DNA of 47,713 nt from an uncultured Campylobacteraceae bacterium (GTDB lineage: Bacteria; Campylobacterota; Campylobacteria; Campylobacterales; Arcobacteraceae): positions 1-47,713 of the forward strand of contig CAKZOX010000058.1 in the NCBI GenBank assembly GCA_937138295.1. The letters are read 5' to 3'. A model generated the notes under the pieces. It did not search any database. It worked only from the letters and a program-made list of their open reading frames with translations, and was not told where the DNA came from. The translations under genes and the position numbers were made by a program. How positions within the stretch are numbered: position 1 is the first letter of the stretch; every line of letters starts with the position of its first letter. Positions 17,190 through 28,946 of this stretch are shown here, in pieces.

Positions 17190-18407
17190 ATGACTTATTT
17201 AGATTCTGGTGCTTTAGATAAAAAAAGACAAGTTCTTGCTTTAACTGAAACAATCGCTCAAGAAAAAGGTATGCTTTCTGCTGTTGCATTAGCAAATGGT
17301 GCAAGAATTGCAAGAGCTAAAAATACTACTGTTGAGAAAAAAATTCAAAAAGAAGGTAGAATTAAAACTACTGTTACTACTTTAGCTGCTTCTGGTTATT
17401 TTGATGAAACTGCAAAAGATTTAGTATTAGGTTCTACTACAAATTTATTAGTATGAGATGTTTTAGAATTTAGAACTTCTGCTAATAAAGTTATTTCTAA
17501 TTTAACTGTTGGGGTTGATTCTATTACTAATGGAACTACTGTAAAAGCTATTAAATTAGGTGGTACTGATGCTGCAATTCCTGCTGGAGCAATTTGTATC
17601 TTAAAAACTTCTGCTAACGAAGAAGCATCTAAATCTGCAAAAAGACCAATGCATTTACCAACTACAATCTTTAATATGACACAAATTATTAGAGAAGCTA
17701 GAGGTGTTACAGGTACAGCTATGGTTGTTAATAACTATGATACTGCATCTGCTAAAGCTGAAGCAAGAAGACAAGTTCTTGAATACTTTGCTAGACAATT
17801 AGATGCAATTTGTACTTCTTCTGTTAGACTATTAACTACTTTAGGTGGTGTAGAAAGAAGAATTGCAGGTTGATTACCATTCTTTTGTGATAATAAATTT
17901 GATACTTCTGGTGCTATTGTTGCAGGTACTCCTGATAATGTTGTAGATAAAGCTGGTGCAGAATTAACTCAAGATATGATCGATGATGGTTTTCAATATG
18001 TTATTGAAAATGGTGGTAGATTAAATACTATGTTACTTTCTCCAGCTAAAGCTAGAGTTGTATCTGGATTTGATTCAGGTAAAATCGTAATTAATTACGA
18101 AGCATTAGCTACTGCTACAACTAGAGGTGGTGCTGTTCAAGTATTAAAATCTCCTATTGAAATCAATGGTAACATTATTGATAAAATGTATGTTTCTACT
18201 GAAGTTGCAAAAAATCAAGTTAGATTATTTGATAGAAGTAAAATGTACTTACTTCCAATGGAAGAAAGAAGTTATATTGAAAAAGTTACTGAATATGCTA
18301 ACTCTGACTCTGCTGAAGATGCGTTAACTGTTGCAATGACTTGAGAATGGACATTCTTCTTTGAAAATGCTGATATTTATTCTTATACAATTAATAATCT
18401 TGCATAA
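17190..18407 (+). CDS. Major capsid protein
   Basis: The product has 405 residues right after the scaffold. It has an N-terminal arm (SGALDKKRQVLALTETIAQE), EGRIKTTVTTLAASGYFDETA, a central TRGGAVQVLKSPIEINGN, and the C-terminal EWTFFFENADIYSYTINNL. The pattern resembles the SU10/DUF5309-type HK97-fold capsid family; that assignment is by memory. Codon use stands out: 27 glycines are GGN (mostly GGT) and only 3 are TGA, the reverse of terL, as expected for the most highly translated gene. A perfect terminator follows. Confidence 0.85.
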
Positions 18408-18412
18408 TCATT

Positions 18413-18445
18413 AAAAAGACTAGACTAATAATCTAGTCTTTTTTT
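18413..18445 (+). terminator. Strong intrinsic terminator after the capsid gene
   Basis: AAAAAGACTAGA (18413-18424) pairs with TCTAGTCTTTTT, followed by T's; 7-nt loop. The same 12-base stem sequence is reused at 36043. Confidence 0.95.
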
Positions 18446-18470
18446 ACTCTTTAATTTTTATATGTATTAT
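18443..18470 (+). promoter_or_regulatory. Possible late promoter TTTACT-N16-TATTAT
   Basis: Begins in the T-run of the capsid terminator; 16-bp spacing; it would restart transcription into the connector genes. Confidence 0.5.
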
Positions 18471-18497
18471 TTATTTAATAATTATTAATATGAATAA

Positions 18498-18974
18498 ATG
18501 GCTAATATATTTGATACAATACCTGTATATATAACATTAAGTAATCTAAGAGATAGTACAACTAATCCTGATTTAAAAGATGATTGAATAGTATCAGATA
18601 CTAATGTTCAAGCATTAATTTCAAAAGCTCAAAATATTATAGATGATATTATATCTGATTATTGAGTTCCAAATATAGAAAATCAAGAAACAATTTTCCC
18701 AGTTAAAAATGATGACTGATCTGATAATGAAACTATTCCTTTATCTATTCAAAAAGCTACATTACTTTTAGTGGAAAATTTGTATGTATGATGAGCTTTA
18801 GACTGAAATGCTTATGAAGTTTGATTTAACTGAAAAGTAAAATCTGAAACTTCAAGATGACATACTGTTTCTTATTATAATTCTGCACAAAATTTCAATC
18901 AATTCACAAATGAAGAAATTTTAATGTATTTAAGACCTTATTTACTTAATTTATCTGCACAATGGTACAAGTAA
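18498..18974 (+). CDS. Head-tail connector (gp6-like adaptor)
   Basis: The product has 158 residues just after the capsid gene. Helical, with VQALISKAQNIIDDIISDYG near the start and a central SIQKATLLLVENLYVGGALDG, as in phage head-tail adaptor proteins that plug under the portal. ATG 18498 (MANIFD) is chosen over 18490, whose frame stops early. The stop overlaps the next start by 13 bases. Confidence 0.65.
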
Positions 18975-19303
18975 CAAGATTTGCAAAAGATATTATTACT
19001 ATAAAAAGGTATGATAAAAATTATACTGAATCTATAATTTATAGTAATATAAAAGCTGATGTTCAACTAAGGGCATATAACATCAAGGATTTTTCTTCAG
19101 AATCAATAGAAATTGAGCCTACTGAAAAATATTACATATTAGTAGATAAAAATAAAACTAACATAAGAGCTTGAGATGAAATAATTTGGACTTCTCCTAT
19201 GTGAGAAAATAAAATCCTATTAATAACTTCGGTTTCACTTGAAAGATTTTTAAGTAGAACTAATTTAATTGAAATAAGAGCTAAGGATTATGCAAAGCAA
19301 TAA
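18962..19303 (+). CDS. Head-closure (stopper)-like protein
   Basis: A 113-residue, beta-rich protein (IITIKRYDKNYTESIIYSNI, then GDEIIWTSPMGENKILLITSV). Size, beta content and gene order (adaptor, then gp10-like) fit a head-closure or stopper protein. It overlaps both neighbours. Confidence 0.55.
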
Positions 19304-19640
19304 GATTGTTTTCGACTATTGAATAATTGATAGTATTGCAGCTAAAGAATTAGAGGCAATAACAAAAGAAGCAAGAGAAAGAATAAAGGAGAGAACTCCT
19401 GTTAAGACTTGAAAATTATTAAAAAACATTAAAGTTTGAAATACAACAAAAACATCTTTTTGATATTCTAAAGAAGTTTATACTGACTTAACTGATGTTG
19501 AGTATGCTTGAATTGTAGAATATTGAGTAAAATGAAAAGAATATAATTACAATACCTGAAAAGGTGTAAAAAGATCAGTATGAGCTAAAATGTATGAAGA
19601 AGTTTATTATATTTATCAAATAATTTTATGAACAATATAA
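19290..19640 (+). CDS. HK97 gp10-like neck protein
   Basis: The product has 116 residues. The phrase ARERIKERTPVKTGKLLKNI followed by DVEYAGIVEYG is the recognisable signature of the HK97 gp10-like family (amphipathic helix, T-P-V-x-T-G-x-L, then Y-A-x-x-x-E-Y-G). Both motif glycines are TGA. It acts at the head-tail joint. It overlaps the next start at 19628. Confidence 0.8.
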
Positions 19641-20005
19641 ATGTACTAAAAATAAGAGATTGGCTAATATCTCAAAACATAGAAAATATATGAGAGGAAA
19701 TATATAATATAAAAAAAAGATGAGTAGATGCTAATAATTATATTATTATGTCTTCTGAAACTATTCAATTCTGAAAAAAAGAACAATTAGATCTTCTAAC
19801 TTTAGAAATTTTTTGAGTAGAAAGTAGATGACCTAATGTAGTTGAGCAAATAGCTGACAATATATTAGATATTTTCCCTTGAGAAGATTTAATTTTTGAT
19901 TGATTTAAGGTGTATCAAATACTTCCTACTTGAAAGACCCCAACATTTACTTTACAAAATCAATTTAAAGTAACTTTATTTTTCCAAGTTAGATATTTAA
20001 TATAA
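19628..20005 (+). CDS. Tail terminator / head-tail completion protein
   Basis: The product has 125 residues, with a helical N-terminus (NVLKIRDWLISQN) and beta-strands toward the end (TPTFTLQNQFKVTLFFQVRY), as in tail-terminator proteins located between gp10-like and tail tube genes. Assigned mainly by position and size. Confidence 0.55.
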
Positions 20006-20006
20006 T

Positions 20007-20034
20007 TTGACTCTTTTATAAAAATAAATATGTT
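20007..20034 (+). promoter_or_regulatory. Promoter TTGACT-N16-TATGTT
   Basis: TTGACTCTTTT word immediately after a stop codon; TATGTT 16 bp later; upstream of the gene at 20069. Confidence 0.55.
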
Positions 20035-20068
20035 AGCAACATACTTTACTAATTAATAAACATATAAT

Positions 20069-20389
20069 ATGTCTAGTAAAAAGAACAAAGTTGCTAAAGT
20101 TGAAGAAACTGAAGTAATTGAAACTCCAACTCCTGAAGTTGAAGAAACTGCAAATGAAGCAGAAGAAGTAATTGAAACTCCAACTCCTGAAGTTGAAGAA
20201 ACTGCAAATGAAGCAGAAGAAGTAATTGAAGCTCCAACTCTTGAAGTTGAAGAAACTATTACTTGAGAAACTACTAAAATAACTTTTCTTGAAGATGTGT
20301 TATTTCTTAATGGTTTACAAAAAAAAGGTACATCTATTGAAGTATCTAGTGATGAATTAGTTAATTTACCTAAAAAATGGTATAAATAA
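20069..20389 (+). CDS. Repeat-containing small virion-like protein, 106 aa
   Basis: The N-terminal 65 residues contain 18-residue repeats (EEVIETPTPEVEETANEA), two full and one diverged, acidic and probably disordered. The C-terminal 40 residues (ITFLEDVLFLNGLQKKGTSI, then a short end with LPKKWYK) match a small beta domain often found in short phage head or tail proteins. It lies just before the tail tube, so a decoration or assembly role is likely but unproven. Confidence 0.6.
20114..20250 (+). repeat. 54-bp tandem coding repeat
   Basis: GTAATTGAAACTCCAACTCC begins at 20114 and 20168 and, with changes, at 20222, a period of 54 bp. Two copies are identical, so the expansion is recent. Confidence 0.9.
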
Positions 20390-20477
20390 TTCATTTTTTC
20401 CTCGATATTATCTTTTCACTACCTCACAATAGAAAAAATAATATAGTTGTAAATTTTACTTATATTAGACTTATAAA

Positions 20478-21275
20478 ATGGCTAAATTTAATTGACAAAC
20501 TTTAAGTTGAGCAAAGAATGAATATAATGTATCTACTGAAGTAGGTGTAGCATTTATTAGAAAGTCTTGAACTGATGGGGAATATGTAGAAATTCCATCT
20601 ACTTCGAATGTTAATATTAACTTCGACCCAACTAATATCGTTGAGATAAAATCAGAATCAAGAGGGACACTTAAAAAAGTAAAACAAGACCAAGCTAATG
20701 TTACATTTGACTTAGCTGAAAATGCTTGATTAACTTTTATGTCTGACATTCTTTGAATAACAAAAACATCTACTGCTGCTTGAGCTAAAACTATCACTGA
20801 TAGAGCTATGACTTTTGCAGATTGAGTTATAGAATTTAAAGAAATTTCTAATGACTGACTAGGTGTAACTTCTATTTTAGTTAAACATTCAGTAGGTGGT
20901 ACTGCTTATGAATTAGGCACTGACTATGAAATTGAATTAATAGGAAATATTACTAGAATTAAAAAACTAGGTGCAGGTATTCCTGTATGAGCTACTGTTT
21001 ATGTTTCAGGTTCAGTAAATCTTAATGCTCAAGAATCAGCTCAATTTGTTGCAGATTATGCTACATTATCAGAATTTGATTTAAGAGTTGCATTTGAAAA
21101 AATTGTAGATTGAGCTCCTAAATATAGAATCTATGATTTAGATCCAGTTACATTAAATTCTACTTATGTATTACCTTTCTTAAATGCTGTTGAAGCTGGA
21201 GGTGCTCAAAACACATCACTTCAATTTGATTTAAATGAATGAGGAACTATTGATATCATAAATGAATTAATATAA
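20478..21275 (+). CDS. Major tail tube protein
   Basis: The product has 265 residues. Repeated beta phrases (EIPSTSNVNINFDPTNIVEI, KVKQDQANVTFDLAENAGL, GTAYELGTDYEIELIGN) and a C-terminal NTSLQFDLNEWGT-like end read as a siphovirus tail-tube protein. (That last Trp is in fact TGA-Gly.) Order, scaffold to capsid to connectors to this gene to chaperone to tape measure, supports the call. Glycine coding is mixed (about 14 GGN, 11 TGA), consistent with fairly high expression. Confidence 0.75.
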
Positions 21276-21303
21276 TTTACTCTTTTAAAAAACTATCTAA
21301 TAT
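21276..21303 (+). promoter_or_regulatory. Possible late promoter TTTACT-N16-TAATAT (overlaps terminator)
   Basis: TTTACTCTTTT directly after the tail-tube stop. The matching -10 falls inside the terminator hairpin, so use is uncertain. Confidence 0.25.
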
Positions 21304-21321
21304 ATTTTTAGATAGTTTTTT
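21287..21321 (+). terminator. Strong intrinsic terminator after the tail tube gene
   Basis: AAAAAACTATCTAA pairs perfectly with TTAGATAGTTTTTT, loop 7 nt. Confidence 0.9.
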
Positions 21322-21333
21322 ATTGTATTAAAA

Positions 21334-21843
21334 ATGAAGTACAGCTTACTAGAACAAGAATATAAGGTAAAAATAAAAGATAAAGAAATTAATGTAAAAA
21401 GTCCAACTATTCGGAATTTTTTAATAATTGAATCAAAAATCAATTCTTGAGATTTATTAGAAATATTAAAGGCTATTGATTTATTAATTCCAGAATCTTG
21501 ATTCACTAAGGCATTTAAAGTAATTAATGCAGAAGAAATTATAGAAAAGGTATTTGGTGCTATTTTTCAAAGTAACAATAGCTGAAAAAGTAAAGAGGAA
21601 TGATTTTTTCCATCTACAATAGATTTTCTATGTCCTGATAGTTCAAGACAAATAGAATATATGAAAAACACTACAATTAATCAAATGATTACTCAATCTG
21701 CTGCAAAAGAGTGGAATATGAACTTACAAAATGGGAAACCAGAAAATAATAGAAAAATTCTAAATAGACAAATCTCTAAAGAAGTTATAGAGGCTGCAAA
21801 AGATAGAATTAGATTAAAACTTAATATGAAAAAAGATGGCTAA
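21334..21843 (+). CDS. Tail assembly chaperone-like protein
   Basis: A 169-residue, mainly helical protein between tail tube and tape measure, the position of the tail assembly chaperone. A beta-like N-terminus (YKVKIKDKEINVKSPTIRNF) followed by helices is typical. I see no clear frameshifted second product. The stop overlaps the tape-measure start (21836) by 8 bases. Confidence 0.55.
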
Positions 21844-24800
21844 TAAAGTATGAATAGAGTTTCAAGCTAGACTTGATAAGGCTAGGGCTAGTATAAAGTC
21901 TTTTTTTACGTGAGTTCAAACACAAAAAGATAATATAGAAAATATAACTTTTAAAACAAATTCTGAAAAATTACTTGATGTCAAAAAGAAGATAAATTCT
22001 TTGACTTGAGATATTGCAATTTTAAAAGGGCAAATAAAAGAAGTCAATCTTGAAGCATTAACTAATCCATCATCTTTATCTAAAATTCCTGAATTAACTA
22101 ATAAATTAACTAAAGCTAAAAATGAATTAGCTGAATTTAGAATTGAATCAAAAAAACTTCAAGATCAAGATATGCCTTGATACTTCAATAAATTATGAAC
22201 TAATATAGGTAATACAATTAAAAGAATTGGTTTATTTACACTTGCATTTACTGCTATTAATCAAACTAAGAATTTAATAGCAAGTTCTGTGAATAATGCT
22301 ATTGAATTTGAAAGTGCATTGGCTTGAGTAAATAAGACTTTAGATATTACGGCTAGTGAATTAAAGTGATTAGATACTGAATTAAAAAAATTAAGTACAC
22401 AAATTCCTTTAACTTATGTAGAATTAGCTAAAATTGCTGAAATAGGTTGACAATTATGAGTTCCAAAAGAGCAAATTATTCAGTTTACTGAAACAATGGC
22501 TCAATTACAAGCCACAACTAACTTAACTTCAGAAGAAGCTATTATTAATTTTGCAAAATTTAATAATGTTTTATGAATTACTTGAGATGAAATTTGAAAA
22601 GTAGGTTCTGTGCTAGTAGAATTAGGTAATAATTCAGCTACAACAGAAAGTCAAATATTAACTTTTGGTAGAAGAATTGCTGCAAGTTGAAAACTTGCTT
22701 GATTATCTGCTTGAGAAGTATTAGCTATTGGTGCTGCTTTTTCTTCAGCTTGAATTGAAGCAGAATCAGGTTGAACTGCTGTACAAAAAGTATTATTAAG
22801 TATAACACAAGCTGTAAAAGAGTGATGAAAAAATCTTGACTTATATGCTGCTGTTTCTTGAAAAACATCTAGTGAGTTTGCTGAATATTGGAAAAATGAT
22901 GCCTGAAATGCTTTTGCAGACTTTGTAACTTGACTAAAGAATGCTTGAGATGATTCATTTGATATTCTAGCTCAATTATGAGAAGATAATGTAAGAACAG
23001 TTAGAGCTTTTCTTGCGACTGCAAACTCTTGACAAGAATTAAAAACAGCTATACAACTAGCAAATAATGAATTCGCTAATTGAGATGCCTTATTAGTAGA
23101 GTTTAATAAAAGAGCTGAAACAACTGCTAGTAAACTAGCTATGCAAAAAAATGAATGGAAATTACTGTGAGCAGAAATAGCAAATTGAACATTGCCTATA
23201 CTTGTAGATACTCAATGAGTTTTAATCAATGTAACAAAAGAAGTTGTTTGATTATTTTCAAATTTAAAAACTCTTATATCAGACATAGTTACAACAACTA
23301 AAGAATCTGAATTACTTAAAACTTGATTTGTATTATTATTATCTGCAATTGCTGTATTAGCTTGACCTATATGAATTTTTATTCTATCATTAGGTGCAAT
23401 AGCAACAGCTATGATAAAAACTGAAAATTGAACAAAAACACTAACTACTTTTATTAAGGCTTTATGAATTTCATTATTAGCTTTACTTTGACCTATATGA
23501 GTAGCAACTTGAGCTATATTAGCATTAGCTAGTGCCTATGCTTCATTAAAAGCAAATAAAGAACTATATGAGCAATGATTTGTCAATACAAACAAACAGC
23601 AAGAAGCTGTATCTAAATCAATTACAGAAAGTGCTGATAAATTAAAAAAAATAAATGAAGACTCATTAGAATTAAGTAAAAGTAATACAAAAGAATCACA
23701 AAAACAAATAATACTTAATGATAAATTAGCTCAAATAGAAGCAGCTAAAATATCTGCATTAAAAATATCAAGAGATTTAGCTTGATGAGATAAAACACAA
23801 GAACAAGTAGCTAAATTAAATCAAGAATTTCAAAACCAAAAATGAATTATAGACTCTCTTAAATGAGAATATAATGAATTAGCTTGAGTTAAAGCAGAAA
23901 TAATCACAACAAATAGTGAGATAGTAGAATCAGATAAAGAGTTATACAAAGATTTAATTTGATGAGCCTGATGATCAGCTGGTAAAATAAAAGACATAGA
24001 AGATGAATTATCTAAACAAATTGAAAAAGATTTAGAAAAAAGATTATCTATTAAAGAGAAATATTGACAACAAGATTTAAAAACTTCTACTGATTTTACT
24101 TTACAAGAATATAAAGATTTATTAAAAATAAATGAAGCTAGATTAAAAGAAGAATTGTCGCAATTAGATAATTATTCGTGAGATGAACTAGAAATTCGTG
24201 AAAAAATAATTCAAAGATTATCTGACGATATTAAAGACTATTCTAGTCTAATTAATAAAGAAACTAAGAAACAAGAAGATGATATCACAGATCTATATAA
24301 GACTATATGAGATGAAGCTGATAATGCAGCAGATTCAGTACAAGGATTATACGATGATATAAAAAGGATTAATGACTTATGAAAAGACAAGGAAACTAAA
24401 TTAGCTGAAGCTAGAGTAGAAGCTGAAAAAGAAATTACTGATTTAAAAGCTGAACAATTAAGGTTAGAAGAAAAATTTAGATGAATAGAAAATCTAAAAT
24501 GAATTACAATTACTTGAAATGCAGAAGATAATGATTTTGGCTGATGAATAAAATGAAGTGACATTAAAGAATATCAAGAGTTATTGGAAAAAATAGCTGA
24601 ACAAAATAAAATAGTAGCTGAAACAGAATGACTTATAAGTGAGTGAATATTAACAAAAGTTACTAATTATGAAAATGCTACTAAGGTTTGAAAAATCTTG
24701 CTAGATAATAATGAAAAAGAAAGTGAATTGCTAGAAAAATTAAATGAGCAATATGAAACTAATTATGAAACAATTTCAGAATTATCTGATTGACTAACAA

Positions 24801-25147
24801 CTAAGTTATGAGAAGAAGAAACTGAATTAAATAGAATTAGAAAAGCTCAAGAATTACTAGAAATTCAATATACTTGAATTTTATGAGAACAATATAAGAC
24901 TAGGGAGGAATATATACAATCATTAATTATCAAGACTAGAGATTTAATTAATGCTCAAAGAGAATTAAATGCCTTATCTTGAACAGCAAATCCTGATTTA
25001 AGTTCAGTGGTTCCAGCAAGTAGCGAACAAACAATTAATTATAATATCATAATTAATGAATCAAATAATTCTAAAGATACTGCAAGAGCTGTTGTAAATG
25101 CCACAAATATAGCGAACAAGAAATCAACACCTAGTTCTAATTCTTAA
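21836..25147 (+). CDS. Tape measure protein
   Basis: The product has 1103 residues, the longest in the genome. An N-terminal helical region of about 120 residues is followed by ERGIESALAGVNKTLDI-like tape-measure phrases near residue 150. Hydrophobic segments around residues 500-560 (LLLSAIAVLAGPIGIFILSL) follow, then a long coiled coil. Length sets tail length (a tail of very roughly 150 nm, inference). Glycines are almost all TGA. It lies between the chaperone-like and distal tail genes, as in siphoviruses. Confidence 0.9.
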
Positions 25148-25157
25148 TAAATAAAAA

Positions 25158-26078
25158 ATGTACAATAATTTATATTGATATTCTACTTATGCAGATGCTT
25201 GACTTACACCTTGAACAAGTGTAGGTTCCGCTATTGTAGAAACTGCAAATATATGAAGTGAGATAAATTCTCCAAAATATGTCTTTATTCAAAAAAAATG
25301 AGATGATGTAATTAGTAAAATTAATCTAACAGACTTTTTTAATAGAACAGATTGAGTTTGAATACATTTTCTATCTGATAATATTAGAGATTTACCAGAT
25401 AAAGAAATTTCTACTTATGTTAGACCATATTGAAATTGATGAAGAATACTTCAAGAAAGACTAACAAGTAAAACAATAGATATTGAAGTTAGAATAAAAG
25501 CAAAAACTCACGAAGCATTAGAAGATACATTACTTTGACTTAAATCAAGACTTAATTATGGTTGACAACTTCAAATAAACGAAAATTGATACCTAAAATA
25601 TATAGATGTTGTCTTAGATAATTTTAAAGTGAAAAATGATTGATGAATATGAAATAAGTGTGATGTTTCAATTTCTTTTCTTTCTATGCAACCTATTAAA
25701 AAATCTTGAACTCAAACATTCTCTAAAAGTGGTTTAATTTGAGATAAGAGCCTTGCAATTTCAATTACGACAAGTAATGAGGCAATCGTTCCTAGATTTA
25801 AAATAATCGCAAATAATGTTAGTTCTGAAAGCATATCTAGTATATCTTTAGTTTATGATAATTATACTATTAAATATACTTGAAATATTACAACTTGAGA
25901 TTATATTGATTTTGATTGAGAAAAATGAATATGTTTATTTAATTGAGTTGAATCTGATTTTGATTGAGTTATAAAAGAAATAGAAATTTTCCAACAAACT
26001 CCTATTGATATAACTTTTGAATGAGATTGAACAATAGAATATACTTTCTATATGTTATATAATAACCTAAGTTTATAA
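25158..26078 (+). CDS. Distal tail protein (Dit-like)
   Basis: The product has 306 residues, first after the tape measure. The pattern of beta-rich segments, RLTSKTIDIEVRIKAKTHE, LGLKSRLNYGGQLQINENGY and a later CDVSISFLSMQPI matches Dit-type proteins, whose N-terminal domain forms the hub ring. The C-terminal half is a second beta domain. Its stop overlaps the next ATG (TAATG). Confidence 0.7.
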
Positions 26079-26896
26079 TGCTACAATACAAGATTACATT
26101 ATATGATTCAAATGGAAACTTTAAGAAAAATCTAGTAAATATACTTCAAAATGTAGTGGATTTTTGAGAAACTATAAACACTTGACAATGAGAGTGTTTT
26201 TTAAGGTTAGAAGAAGATTTTGCAACTACATTTTATACTAAATGAGATATAGTTGAAATTTCTATTTATTCTGAAAAGTATCCAAATTGACTTCCTAGAT
26301 ACACTTGATTAGTTAGATGACTAAGAAGATATATGAACTCAAATTGACAATATATAGAGCTTAAAATAGCTTGAATATTTGACTTTTTAAATGATATCAA
26401 TGTAACTAAAACATATTCTTGACCTTTAAATGAAGTAATAGATGAGATTATAGTTGATATGTGATCTGAAAATCTAATTACAAATGCTACTAAGATTTTA
26501 TGAGGCATAAAATTAAAAAATTTAGTATCTGATACTACTTCTGTCAACTACACTGCTTCTGATGAAAATTTAATATCTATTCTTATAAATATTTTTGAAA
26601 GTATAAATAAAACTTTCTTTATAAATATGAAATGAGAAATAATAGAAGAACAATCTGAAAAAATACTAATTCCAGCTTGAAGAAAATGAATTGAGCTTGA
26701 AATAGATGAAGATTGAGAAATAAATGTAGTTTTAGATAATTCTGTCTTCTTGAATAATTATCAAGTAAATTATCCTATTAAAATACTAAATATTGAATCA
26801 AATCTTAATTTAGATTGACAAATAATTCAACAAATAGACTTTAATGACTTTAAGACCACTTTGAGATTATGACAAGCCTTAATTTTTAAAATATAA
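26078..26896 (+). CDS. Tail hub / baseplate-like protein
   Basis: The product has 272 residues, translationally coupled to the Dit-like gene. Beta-rich (GDIVEISIYSEKYPNG, GLPRYTGLVRGLRRYMN), with the FFxxL and I-E-L repeats expected of gp44/Tal-type hub domains. No enzymatic domain seen. A terminator begins at its stop codon. Confidence 0.6.
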
Positions 26897-26918
26897 GAGT
26901 AATTTATTTACTCTTTTT
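26895..26918 (+). terminator. Terminator AAGAGTAA/TTACTCTT
   Basis: 8-bp perfect stem beginning at the stop codon, then TTTT. The downstream arm again carries the TTTACTCTTTT word. Confidence 0.75.
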
Positions 26919-26934
26919 TAAATTAAGATAAATT
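26907..26934 (+). promoter_or_regulatory. Possible late promoter TTTACT-N16-TAAATT
   Basis: Same word and spacing as the others in the structural module; ahead of the fibre gene at 26965. Confidence 0.35.
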
Positions 26935-26964
26935 CTTATTAACTTATTAATTAAACTTATAAAA

Positions 26965-28521
26965 ATGTCTTTAAATGCAGAAAATTGAGCTTTTGCAAAG
27001 TTAGCAGCTAATTGTTTAGCTGATGATACAACTGCATTAGTTGAAAGTTCATCTTTATTACCAGCTACTGCACCATTCAAAATGAAAATCAAAAAACTTG
27101 ATTCATTAAATAAGATTGTGCAACAAGAAATAGTAAATGTTATAAATGTAGCTTGAACCGTACTTACTATTGAAAGAGCTGCTGAAAAAATACCATATTC
27201 AGAAACTGCTACAACTCATACACAAGCTCCTTTAGATTTTCATACTTGAGATATTCTTGAGTTAGTTTTTACTGCTCAAACTTGAAAAGATTTAGATGCT
27301 AAAATTGATACAAAACTAGACACAGCAACTTACGATGCTGAAAAAGTACAAAAAGGAACTTCTGCAACTTGAACTGATAGTTATCAAGCTACAATTTCTT
27401 GAGTAACTTCTTATGTTCCTTGACAAAGATATCAAATACTTTGTGATGTTTCAAATACTTCAAGTGCAACTCTTGAAATTAATGCTTTATGAGCCGTACC
27501 AATTAAAGTATGAGAAAATGGAAGTCTAGTTGATATTCCAACAAATACAATAACTGCTAATACTTATGCTTATTTTACATATTTAACAAGTAATGAGTTT
27601 CAATTTACAAGTAATGAATGAAATGTAAATGTAGTTGCTGTTGAAGCTACTCAAAAACTAATGACATATTGAGAAGACATAACAGCTTCTGATATTACTA
27701 ATTGATATACAGCACTTTATGTAGATAGTGCAGACTGAAAAGTTTATAAAACTGATGCTTCAAATTCATCTAAAATAAATTTTATATGATTTGCAACTGA
27801 AGAATGATTAGCTGATACACAACATTTAATTAATACAAGTTGAGTAAGTTGATGATTTAGTGGATTAAGTATATGAGATGTTTATCTACAAGATTGATTT
27901 ATTACTAATACAGATAATAGTAATTTAGTAAATAGTAACCCAAATAATGAAAATCAATATTGTTGATATAGAATATATGTAAATAATGATTGTACTTTAA
28001 CCGAAGTAAAGCAAGCAGTTTATACAAATGCTTTAAATGCTAGATTATTAAATGATGCCTGAACACAATTATCTAATGTATCTGTTAGTTGATGAATAGC
28101 TACATTTAATTATAATTTAATAGCTTGAAATTATTATAGAGTTGAAATGTATAATAATAGTGCAAGTTTTACAGCTAGAAAAACAAGTGAAACTTTTCCA
28201 ATTAATCAAACAAACATTAATTATGTATGATGAAGTTATAATTGATGAAATACTACAAACGCATATAATATAGAATATATTAATACAACTATTCCTTGAG
28301 TTGAATGAAGTATATGAAATACCTATTGAGCTAATGTAATTAAAGTATGAAAAGCTATTAGTGCAACTGAAGTTGAAATAGATACTTTTAATAATGATAA
28401 TCTAAATTGAACTTCATCTACTACTGCAACTGCTTGATGATTAACTCCACCAAACATTACAGAATATATTACAATAAAAGTAAATTGAGTTGATAGAAAA
28501 ATAGCAGTTTATGCAGTTTAA
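26965..28521 (+). CDS. Tail fibre / receptor-binding-like protein, 518 aa
   Basis: A large beta-rich protein behind the hub genes, with an N-terminal helical stretch, many Thr/Asn/Ser residues and short Gly turns (almost all TGA). An aromatic/Asn-rich C-terminal half (NYVGGSYNGGNTTNAYNIEY) follows. The composition and position fit a host-binding fibre. No family motif recognised. Confidence 0.6.
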
Positions 28522-28538
28522 TATTTAATTAAAATAAA

Positions 28539-28910
28539 ATGGCTACTTATGCAATCAAAGGAGAAGATAAAATTCTCGTAACAGAACAAAATAGAAATTC
28601 TCTTGAATGATATAAATTCATTCAAGCAGAACTTTCTGAAAAAGATTTAGTTGAACAAGAATTCCAAAATTCAATTAAACAACTTACTGAATGATTTTCA
28701 CAAGCTGAAATAGATAGTTTTGATAAAAAAGTAAGTGAAGCTCAAAAAGTATTAAATGGAGAAACTTCGGTTTTTCTAAATACTTTATGTGTTGAATGAG
28801 AAAAGGTTGAAGATTTAGCTAATTTAATTTTAGCTAGAAATGATGCTTTTGAATTAGCTTATGCACAAGCTGAACAAATTAAAAGAACTAAGTTAAAAGA
28901 ATTAAGCTAG
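28539..28910 (+). CDS. Tail fibre assembly-like protein, 123 aa
   Basis: A helical, Gln/Glu-rich 123-residue protein following a fibre gene. Both halves look like fibre-assembly or DUF4376-type proteins, but this rests on position and composition only. A terminator begins at its stop. Confidence 0.4.
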
Positions 28911-28928
28911 ATTAACTTCTAGCTTTTA
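28904..28928 (+). terminator. Intrinsic terminator
   Basis: AAGCTAG pairs with CTAGCTT (7 bp, 8-nt loop), followed by TT; it includes the stop codon of the preceding gene. Confidence 0.65.
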
Positions 28929-28946
28929 TATAATTAAAACTAACAA

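Noticed and set aside
20053-20394. Minus-strand ORF (and other long minus-strand ORFs under plus-strand genes)
   Set aside because: Mirror translation of low-complexity or coding DNA on the other strand; no start context and no neighbours on that strand.
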